43,171 nucleotides of DNA from Spartobacteria bacterium AMD-G4 (GTDB lineage: Bacteria; Verrucomicrobiota; Verrucomicrobiia; Chthoniobacterales; Terrimicrobiaceae): contig NEUK01000067.1 of the NCBI GenBank assembly GCA_002290555.1, forward strand, positions 1 to 43,171. The letters run 5' to 3'. Below the pieces are notes generated by a model that had not been told where the DNA came from, made no database searches, and saw nothing but the letters and a program-made list of their open reading frames with translations. Below are positions 28,084-35,500 of the stretch, one piece after another. The first letter of the stretch is position 1. Every line of letters starts with the position of its first letter. Made by a program: the position numbers and the translations under genes.

Positions 28084-29295
28084 TTAGCACACCGGAGGCA
28101 TGGCGCAATCTGTGGGGACACCAATTTCCTTGGCGATCGAGCCCCAGGAGAATGTGTCGATGGCGCGCTGGCGTCCGGCGTCACCGAAGGCTTTTTGTTT
28201 CGCAGGGTCGGCCATGATTTCATTGATGCGATCGGCGAGGTCGAGGGAGAATTTTTCCGGCTCGACGGGTTCGAACGGGCTTTCGGTCATCTGTTCGACC
28301 GGGACGAGATAGCCGGTCTCACCATGCGCGACGACTTCGGGGATTCCGCCGACGGCGCTGGCGACAACAGCGCGGCCGCAGGCCATGGCTTCGAGGTTGA
28401 TGATGCCGAAGGGCTCGTAGATCGAGGGGCAAACAAAGACGCCAGCGTGGCTGTAGAGCTCGATCTTGGATTTGTTGTCGAGCATTTGATCGATCCAGAT
28501 AATGCCATCGCGCAGGCCTTGGGCTTGGGCCACGGCCGCTTTCATTTCGGCTGCGATCTCAGGTGTGTCGGGGGCTCCGGCGCAGAGGACGATTTGGAAG
28601 CCGGGGTCGAGGTGCTTGATCGCGTTGACGAGGTGGATGATGCCTTTCTGGCGGGTGACACGGCCGAGGAAGAGGGCGTAGGGCTTGGAAGAGTCGATGC
28701 CGAAACGGTCGAGAACGCCGCGCGTGGTGAGGGCTTGGTATTCGGCAGGGTCGATGCCGTTGTAAATGATATGGAGGCGAGCGGGATCGATCTGGAAAAG
28801 CTTCTCCACATCGCGGCGGGTGCCTTCGGAGACGGCGATGACGGCGTCGGCCATTTCCAGCGCGGTGCGTTCGAGCCAGCAGGTGAAATCGTATCCCCCA
28901 CCGAGTTGCTCGCGTTTCCAGGGACGGAGAGGCTCGAGCGAGTGGACAGTGATGACGAGGGGTATGCCGTAATTCAGCTTGGCAAGGATACCGCCGAAGT
29001 GGGCATACCACGTGTGGCAATGCACCACGCCGGCATCGATATTAGTGGTGTTGAAATCCAGGCAGCGCTGGAGTGCGCCGAATACGGATTGAAGTTTTTT
29101 TGGGGATGTCCAATCCGCTGTGTCGACGCCAAAGCCGTGAGCCGCAAGCTGACCTGCTGAGGTGTTTTGGTCTCCAAAGCAGCGGACATCGACCTCCATG
29201 AGCTTGGCGAGTTCGCGGCTGAGGTATTCGACATGCACACCAGCACCGCCATAGATGTGTGGAGGGTATTCGTTGGTGAGGAACAGGGCTTTCAT
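28084..29295 (-). CDS. glgA: Glycogen synthase of GT4 type (GlgA/GlgM-like)
   Basis: This 403-residue GT-B fold enzyme has the donor loop NEYPPHIYGGAGVHVEYLSREL, HCHTWYAHFGG, a central ALFLGRVTRQKGIIHLVNAI, and the E-x7-E retaining motif in PSIYEPFGIINLEAMACGRAVVASAVGGIPEVV. It resembles the actinobacterial-type synthase that uses ADP-glucose (or makes maltose-1-phosphate) rather than the GT5 synthase. The last dozen residues, after FSWGSIAKEI, do not look like the usual helical end of the family, so a small frameshift near the 3' end is possible, though catalytic regions are intact. It lies between sixA and dsbD with gaps of 15 and 8 bp. Confidence 0.85.
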   Translation of the reverse strand: MKALFLTNEYPPHIYGGAGVHVEYLSRELAKLMEVDVRCFGDQNTSAGQLAAHGFGVDTADWTSPKKLQSVFGALQRCLDFNTTNIDAGVVHCHTWYAHFGGILAKLNYGIPLVITVHSLEPLRPWKREQLGGGYDFTCWLERTALEMADAVIAVSEGTRRDVEKLFQIDPARLHIIYNGIDPAEYQALTTRGVLDRFGIDSSKPYALFLGRVTRQKGIIHLVNAIKHLDPGFQIVLCAGAPDTPEIAAEMKAAVAQAQGLRDGIIWIDQMLDNKSKIELYSHAGVFVCPSIYEPFGIINLEAMACGRAVVASAVGGIPEVVAHGETGYLVPVEQMTESPFEPVEPEKFSLDLADRINEIMADPAKQKAFGDAGRQRAIDTFSWGSIAKEIGVPTDCAMPPVC

Positions 29296-29310
29296 AAAAT
29301 AGCGGTCTTG

Positions 29311-29778
29311 TTACATGAGGCTGCAGGGTATCGAGAACTGGAGTTGGCCTGCTCCCAGCTCGAGCCACGACGCCTCAACCGCAGTGAATGAGGCTTTTTT
29401 AACAAGAATGGCGCAAGGTTCGCTGGTTCCCACCAAGTCACCAATGGCTATGCCAAAATCGGGCTCGTGGCCGACGACTAAGACCGAGTCGCTTCCCTTG
29501 TGAGCGGCCAGACTGGAGAGAAGGGTGGAGGTTTCCATCCCACACGCGAGCCAGCCTTGCATGGTGACTTCAAGCCCGAGTATTTCCGCGACGATCTCGG
29601 CCGTCTGCTTGGCACGAGTGACCGGGCTGCTTAGAATAACTGTGGGCATAATCCCATGACTGGCGCAAAATTTTCCGACCTTTGCTGCCTGCTGGAGCCC
29701 TCGCGGTGTGAGCTTGCGGTCGAAGTCCGATTCCGCCAAATCTTCGGCTTCGGCGTGGCGCAGGAAGTAGATGGTCAT
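29311..29778 (-). CDS. sixA: SixA-type phosphohistidine phosphatase
   Basis: This 155-residue histidine-phosphatase-superfamily protein starts MTIYFLRHAEAEDLAESDFD, with the catalytic RHA (in place of RHG) and no cap domain, as in SixA. A second arginine region is in SSPVTRAKQTAEI and the second catalytic His in VLVVGHEPDF. Members dephosphorylate phosphohistidine on HPt or PTS-type proteins. The target here is unknown, and no phosphorelay gene is adjacent. It is 15 bp from both fabG and glgA in the minus-strand run. Confidence 0.87.
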   Translation of the reverse strand: MTIYFLRHAEAEDLAESDFDRKLTPRGLQQAAKVGKFCASHGIMPTVILSSPVTRAKQTAEIVAEILGLEVTMQGWLACGMETSTLLSSLAAHKGSDSVLVVGHEPDFGIAIGDLVGTSEPCAILVKKASFTAVEASWLELGAGQLQFSIPCSLM

Positions 29779-29793
29779 GGAGTGGGGCCTTGT

Positions 29794-30487
29794 TTACATG
29801 CTCATGCCGCCATCCACCGCAAGCACTTGGCCTGTGATGTAAGAGGCTTCGGCGCTGGCAAGAAAGCTCACTGCGGCGGCGATATCGCCCGTTGCTCCAA
29901 AGCGGGCCACTGGTATTTGAGAAAGAGCGCCTTTGCGGACCTCTTCGTTAAGGACAGAAGTCATATCGGTCTCGATAAAGCCCGGGGCGACGACATTGAC
30001 CGTGATGCCACGGCTGGCGATTTCGCGGGCGATGCTTTTGCTCATGCCGATAAGGCCGGCTTTGCTGGCCGCGTAGTTTGCCTGGCCGGCGAGCCCCATG
30101 AGTCCGCTCACGGAGCTGATATTGATGATGCGGCCGGAGCGTTGTTTGACCATGGCGCGCAGGATGGCACGGGTGAAATTGAAGGCGCCTTTGAGATTGG
30201 TCTGCAGGACGATATCCCAGTCGTCGCTCGACATGCGCATGGCGAGTGTGTCGCGGGTGATACCGGCATTGTTCACAAGGATGTCGCAACGGCCGAAGTC
30301 GGTGAGGATTTGGTCGCCTGTTTTTTGGACGGCATCGAAGTCGGCGACATCGACGGCATACGGCTTGGCAGCACCCGGAGTGGTGGCGTTTATGGCTTCC
30401 TGCGAGATGTTTTGCGATGGTTTCACCGATGCCCCGACCTGCTCCGGTGACTACGGCAACCTGATTTTCAAATCGTTTTGTGCTCAT
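29794..30487 (-). pseudogene. fabG: fabG (3-oxoacyl-ACP reductase) with internal deletion and frameshift
   Basis: The N-terminus, from the ATG at 30487, reads MSTKRFENQVAVVTGAGRGI then GETIAKHLA with the Rossmann TGxxxGxG motif. It then goes out of frame at about 30400. The remaining FabG sequence continues one frame over from EAINATTPGAAKPYAVDVAD to the stop at 29794: NNAGITRDTLAMRM, the catalytic Ser and YxxxK in ISSVSG and ANYAASKAG, and VAPGFIETDMT. Homologues have about 20 residues (the second beta strand and cofactor-specificity loop) between these parts; they are missing along with the frame. FabG is normally essential for fatty-acid synthesis, so either another copy exists or this is a consensus error. 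Confidence 0.88.
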
Positions 30488-30537
30488 GCTGGAAGGCACA
30501 GCAGACCACTCGCTTGGTGGAATGGAAACAAAAATTT

Positions 30538-31218
30538 CTATCTACCAACGCTGCGGCCTGAATCTGGCAAGGTGAGGTTCTTGATAACGGTCATGAGATA
30601 GACCGGCTCGGGGTGCTTATCTCTGTATTTGGTGATCTCGCGTTTCTCAACGACGCGGAATCCAAAACGCTCAAAGAGTTTCGCTCCGCGTCTGGACTCG
30701 AACGTCACGACTTGTCCGAAGACCTCCTTCTCTCCATGGGCTCGCAGGAAATCGAAATACATATTCGTCATGACCTGTGTGGTGGCGAGTTTTTGCGCCT
30801 CCGGAAGGACATTGAAATGGAAATGCGCCGTGCGACGTGGCGCTGCGGGAACCTCGCGCCAAGAATTTTTAAGAATCCAGTGGATGAAGCTGCGCGTTGG
30901 TTGGTTGTATCGACGGTAGCGGAGCATTCCTATGCCAAAAAGACGCAGGTTTTGAAAAAATCCATACCATTGATGTCTCAGCGGACGCCGGGATCCCAGT
31001 AGGTATCCTTTCACCGTTCCGCCTTGCTCAAGCACAAATGCCGCTTCCGGCTCCACATCGGTATAATAAGCGGTGAGATAATCCGCAAAAAGTTCCTGAT
31101 CCTCAAAAACTGGATCGATTGGCTTGCCAAGAAACCCCGTCTCGCAACAAAGCCGCCGCACGGCCGCACGGTCACGAGATTGGTAATTGCGAATGACGGT
31201 ATTGATCGGGAGTTCCAC
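30538..31218 (-). CDS. GNAT-family N-acetyltransferase
   Basis: This 226-residue protein starts at a GTG. The N-terminal IRNYQSRDRAAVRRLCCETG is a typical GNAT beginning. AAFVLEQGGTVKGYLLGSR is the central strand pair, HFHFNVLPEAQKLATTQVM the acetyl-CoA-binding strand and helix region, and FESRRGAKLFERFGFRVV the C-terminal GNAT motif. The substrate is unknown. It is the first gene of the minus-strand run that continues through fabG and sixA. Confidence 0.75.
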   Translation of the reverse strand: MELPINTVIRNYQSRDRAAVRRLCCETGFLGKPIDPVFEDQELFADYLTAYYTDVEPEAAFVLEQGGTVKGYLLGSRRPLRHQWYGFFQNLRLFGIGMLRYRRYNQPTRSFIHWILKNSWREVPAAPRRTAHFHFNVLPEAQKLATTQVMTNMYFDFLRAHGEKEVFGQVVTFESRRGAKLFERFGFRVVEKREITKYRDKHPEPVYLMTVIKNLTLPDSGRSVGR

Positions 31219-31383
31219 AGGTAGCTATCCTAAGTGGTGTCCCAAACATAACGAAGAAAATTGAAAGCTCATCGTGTGGGTAATAAAAAAACTCACGCTT
31301 TCTTTTATTATTGCAAACTACTTCAATCTATTTGCTTACATATTCGAAATCAGGAGCTCATTGCTCTCTGTCGAAACCAAGCA

Positions 31384-31414
31384 AAAAAACAAAAGGGGCG
31401 GTCTTGCCGCCCCT
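31384..31414 (-). terminator. Intrinsic terminator of the ribbon-helix-helix gene
   Basis: A perfect 8-bp stem (AGGGGCGG paired with CCGCCCCT, 5-base loop) is followed on the minus strand by TTTGTTTTTTTG. It lies about 24 bp past the gene's stop. A short T-run on the other side could make it bidirectional. Confidence 0.8.
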
Positions 31415-31437
31415 CGTTTTATGAAATTTGTAACAGG

Positions 31438-31662
31438 TCAGAGCGGTTGGCCCTGCACCACTGCGGCATTGTAGCTTGGCTGCTGGCCATAAGATGGTTG
31501 CTGGTCGCTCATGTAAAAACGGGGAGCTTGGCCGTAGCGCTCGACTTCTCTCTCTAACAAGCGCTCCACTAATTCCGAGAGGCTTCGTTGCTGTGTGTCA
31601 GCCAAGACTTGGGCCGCTTTTTTGACTTCAGGGTGCAGTGTTATGTTTGTTTTTTCTCGCAT
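31438..31662 (-). CDS. Small ribbon-helix-helix protein
   Basis: This 74-residue protein begins MREKTNITLHPEVKKAAQVL; residues 1-45 match the ribbon-helix-helix (CopG/ParD-like) DNA-binding fold, with a beta strand TNITLHPEV and two helices up to LLEREVERYG. The remainder is a polar Tyr/Gln/Pro-rich tail with the near-repeat QQPSYG-QQPSYN. RHH proteins are often antitoxins or plasmid/phage regulators, but no toxin gene is adjacent, so it is an orphan regulator here. It has its own terminator and sits in AT-rich DNA (31640-31900), suggesting acquisition. Confidence 0.7.
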   Translation of the reverse strand: MREKTNITLHPEVKKAAQVLADTQQRSLSELVERLLEREVERYGQAPRFYMSDQQPSYGQQPSYNAAVVQGQPL

Positions 31663-31901
31663 GGCAAAGTCATATCATCAATTCAAAAATCGATGCAATA
31701 TTATTCTTTCTAATGGGTTGTATCCCTTATGCAAGTTTCAGCCAGAGTTTTGTAATTATTTGGAAAAAAGAAATTTGCACGAGATGCCATCTTTACAAAA
31801 TTTCAAAAATCTTTGCAAACTTCAAAGAAACTCGGGTCTAAAGGCAAAAAACGCATTATTAGCGAACATGGTGCGAAAAACTCGCATTCCTTGCTGAAGA
31901 T

Positions 31902-32309
31902 TTACCAACCATCCAATTCCTGAGCCGGTTTCAACACGGGCAAACCCAGGATTTCGTCGAAATGGGCATCATCTGTCAGCACAGCAGCCCCGAGTGTTTT
32001 GGCGCAAGCGGCTATCAGGATATCCTGCGCTGGAAGTGTGACGCCGCAACGATCGAGTGTCCATGCGAGCGATGTGGCCTCTTCCCAGATTGTATTCGAG
32101 GTCGGGACATTGATGAGAACATTGAAAAACGCTCCCAACGATCGGCGCGTTTTTTCAACCTTGAGTCCGCGCTCGACCTCGAGTCGCACCATACCGCATG
32201 TGGCGAGGTCTCCCTCTCCGATCCAATCCCCAAGCACCTTCACGGGATCCATGCTGCGACGCAGCAGGCCGATGTAGACATTACTGTCCACGAGAACACT
32301 AACGCCCAT
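31902..32309 (-). CDS. vapC: VapC-type PIN-domain toxin (ribonuclease)
   Basis: This 135-residue PIN-domain protein has the four acidic residues of the active site: Asp8 in LVDSNVYIGLL, Glu44 in VRLEVERGL, Asp96 in LPAQDILIAA, and Asp113/Asp114 in LTDDAHFDEI. PIN toxins cleave specific RNAs and are neutralised by a VapB partner. Its start overlaps the antitoxin gene by 11 bp, the classical antitoxin-first arrangement. Nothing appears truncated. Confidence 0.88.
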   Translation of the reverse strand: MGVSVLVDSNVYIGLLRRSMDPVKVLGDWIGEGDLATCGMVRLEVERGLKVEKTRRSLGAFFNVLINVPTSNTIWEEATSLAWTLDRCGVTLPAQDILIAACAKTLGAAVLTDDAHFDEILGLPVLKPAQELDGW

Positions 32310-32556
32310 GGGATTTATTGGATGAACGGTTGGGGGATTCGGCGACTCTCATGCTCATGACATCGTAGTCGGGGTCCACGGCATTTTTTAACTCTTCAGG
32401 TGTGCACCCCATTCCAGCCTTCACGACCTCCTTGAACCTGGCTTTTCTGTCCATCTCCCTAAGGGCCATTTCCACGGCCTCCGTCTTGCTGGTGCAGCCG
32501 AAATTTTCGACCACCCTGTCGAGCAACTCTTCATCAATATGCATTGTCATCTTCAT
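32299..32556 (-). CDS. vapB: VapB-type antitoxin
   Basis: This is an 85-residue protein from the ATG at 32556 (MKMTMHIDEELLDRVVENFG); further ATGs at 32550 and 32544 are possible starts. The N-terminus resembles the short DNA-binding region of VapB antitoxins of the type followed by TKTEAVEMALREMDRKARFKEV. The C-terminal part, rich in charged and polar residues, should bind the VapC active site. A 27-bp palindrome covers the start codon and is the likely autoregulatory operator. It directly follows the two-polymerase gene on the same strand. Confidence 0.82.
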   Translation of the reverse strand: MKMTMHIDEELLDRVVENFGCTSKTEAVEMALREMDRKARFKEVVKAGMGCTPEELKNAVDPDYDVMSMRVAESPNRSSNKSHGR

Positions 32557-32578
32557 GCCATACTCGGTATGGCATGAA
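32552..32578. promoter_or_regulatory. Operator-like palindrome of vapBC
   Basis: TTCATGCCATAC-TCG-GTATGGCATGAA is a perfect inverted repeat with 12-bp arms. It overlaps the vapB start codon and the presumed -10 region, which is where a VapB-VapC complex would block transcription. Confidence 0.8.
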
Positions 32579-32592
32579 TCGTCCCTTGTCAA
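32564..32592 (-). promoter_or_regulatory. Candidate vapBC promoter
   Basis: On the minus strand a perfect TTGACA (32592-32587) is followed after 17 bases by the weak -10 TACCGA (32569-32564). The -35 overlaps the stop codon of the upstream polymerase gene. Transcription would start about at the vapB ATG, so the message would be nearly leaderless. Confidence 0.45.
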
Positions 32593-35500
32593 GCAGAGGT
32601 TCGTTTTTTTCTTGGCCGATGCACCGTTTCGACCCGCAGAGTGTGTCCTGATGCGCCTTCGAAGGGCACGACCGTGCCTGTGACTTCGAGCACAGGATGC
32701 TGGATCGTTTCCAAACCGAATCGCGCAAACGCGCGGGCGAACATTTCCGTTTCGATGAGCCCAGAGCGGTCACAGAGCGTCATGAATTTCATGAGTTCCC
32801 CGTTGGATTGGTGGTGAGTGCGGTCCGCGACGACAAGACCACAGAGTGTGACGCGTTGGCCGATGCACTTGCCCAAGCGGGACACCGGGCAATAGGTCTC
32901 CCACGCGACTTCCGCCCACAGATCAAGCGGATGGGAGGATACGGTGAAGCCGAGGAGATCGAGTTCGTCGCGGAGGCGTTCGGGCAGCGGAGTGGCGCGT
33001 GTGGATTCGTGTTTTTGTGTCATGGTGAACATGGAGTTCCCGTTCTGAGCGAGTTGACGGATTGTCCATACCGCCTCGGTGCGGGATCCGATGAGCGAAT
33101 CGAGCGCGCCAGCCCGCAGAAGAAGGTGCATAGAGGCTTCGCCCGCCGAGGTCCGCACAAAAAAATCTTCGAGGGATTTGAATGGCCCTTGTTGAAGTTC
33201 GATGGAGATTCGTTTCAAAAGAGCCTCAGGAAAGCCGCTGATCATTTCCAGTGGCACACGGATGAGATTTTTCCTCTCCACAAAAAATCCTCCGCGCGAT
33301 GCGTTGACATCCGGCGAGAGGAATCCGATGCCGAGCCTGCGGCATTCGAGCGAGTAGAGGAGGCGGGAATAGAATCCCTTGCCATGGGTAAGAACGGAGG
33401 CGAGGAACTCGGCCGGATGGTGCCTCTTCAGGCATGCGGCCTGCCAGGCCTCGAGGGCGTAGGCAGTCGAGTGGGCGCGGCAGAAGGCGTAGCCGCGGAA
33501 CATGTGCACGAGCGCCCAGACTGCGGCCGTCTCCGCCTTGCTGCGCCCATTGCAGCGGGCGTATTCTTCAAACTCGAGGCGCATTTTTTCGACTTCGGCG
33601 TCGCGCATTTTCACCAGTGCCCGCCGAAGGATATCCGCCCTTCCCGGCGGCATGGCTGCAAAGGCTTCAGCGATTTGAAGGATGTGTTCCTCGTAGGCGA
33701 TAACGCCATGCGTGCTCCTCAAGACAGGCTCCAGGGAAGGGTGGGGGTATTCGGGCTTTTCGAGCCCCAAGGCCCGGCGGGCAAATGTGGATTTGCGGAG
33801 CGTATTCGCAGCTCCTGGGCGGATCACCGATACAATGGCAACCAATGAGTCGATGTTGCGGCAGTTGCACATTTTCGCCAGATTCGTCATGGCCGGGCTC
33901 TCGATGTGGTGCACGCCCCGGGCGTTGCCAGTGGCGATCATTTCCCATACGGAGTTGTCATTCCAAGGGCCCGCGAAGCTGGATGATATTTCGATGCCGC
34001 GCGAGGCGAGTTCGGCACGGGCGTCTCGGAGAACGGAAAGTCCGCCCTGCGCAAGGATGTCGAGTTTCACCAAGCCGACATCTTCCACGGCGTTCATATC
34101 AAAATGCGTGGTTGGCCAGCCTTTGCTGCTCTGGAAGGTGGGAGTGAAGTCGTGGATCGGACGCCTTGAAAGAACGAGTCCGCACGGATGCATTTTGGCG
34201 TGGCGGGGCAGACCCTCCAAGCGCGCGGCGAGTTTGATCGCAGTGAGGGCGGGCTCCTCATCAAAGAGCCCCTGCGCCTTCGCGGTGGCGGCCGCATTTT
34301 CTGCATCGCCCGCTTTGGCCAGCCAGGGAAAATGCTCCGTCAAGCGCCGCACGAGCCGATCTGGCATGCCAAGGACCTTGCCGATTTCGGCGACAGCGGA
34401 GCGCGCATGGAAGGTATTGAACCCGCCCACCACCGCAACATGGCCTGGCTTGTGCAGACGGAAGACCTTTTCGACAACCGCATCCTTCCTGTCGTGGGGA
34501 AAATCCAAATCGATGTCGGGGAGTTTTTTCAACGCCATGCGGTCTCGGTTCAGGAAGCGCTGGAAATACAGCTCAAAGCGCACTGGGCAGACATCGCTGA
34601 TCCCCAGACAAAAGCAGACCAGCGAGTCGGCGGCGCTCCCGCGTGTGATCCAATCGATGCCGTCGCGGCGACAGTGCTGGAGAAGCTCCCAGACTGTGAG
34701 AAAATATTCCTCATAGCCGACTTCGGCGATCATCTGCAGCTCGGTGTCGAGCTGCGACCGGTGGTGTGCGGCCTGCGCTCCGTAGCGCTCCGTAAGCCCC
34801 TGCACGGCGAGGCGTGCAAGAAACTCGCGGGGCGTGCAAGCCTCGGGAGGATCAAAGCGGGGAAAGGAGAGCTCCCCGAATTCAAACGCGAAGCCGCATT
34901 CCCCGGCGATCCGCTCTTCATCCCTACAGGTATCTGGAATGAAGACGGCATCCTTCGATTTGCCGGGGTGTTCCTCATTCAGCAGAGTGAGGGTGCGTAT
35001 GCTTTCCACAATGCGCAGGTGCAGGAGATCCCCTTCGTTCTCACAACGGATGGGCGGCGCGCCGTTTTCGGATGCGATAAGACCGTCCCGGTGTTGCATC
35101 CAGAAGTCGCGGGTTATTTTCGGCTCCGAGAGCAGGCGGCAGAGATTTTCGTATCCTCTCCGGTCTTTTGCATAGAGGCGGCGTAGACGGCTGTTCACGC
35201 TCAGTTCCGCACCGATGATGGGTTTGAGGCCCATGGCCTTGGCGGCTTGGAAAAACGGCACGGCGGCATGGAGGTTTGGGTCGCAGATTCCTACAGCCTT
35301 GCACCCCGCCTCTGCGGCGATTTCAACAATGCGCCCGGGCGTAAGCAGCGATTCCATGAAGCTGTAGCAGGAGCGGAAATGCAGGATGGCTGTCGGTGCT
35401 TGCACGGCTCGTTTGATCGCAACCGGCGGTGGTTTTTTTGTATCGCCCCGCGCGCTTCGGCTTTCGCGCAGCCAGAGGTCATGCCCGCGCAGGATGGCTT

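Noticed and set aside
31438-32309. RHH protein at 31438 as an antitoxin of the PIN toxin
   Set aside because: The PIN toxin already has an overlapping VapB partner, and the RHH gene is 240 bp away behind AT-rich DNA with its own terminator.
32697-33848. 383-codon open frame on + inside the polymerase fusion
   Set aside because: It is antisense to conserved DnaE motifs; no protein family is visible.
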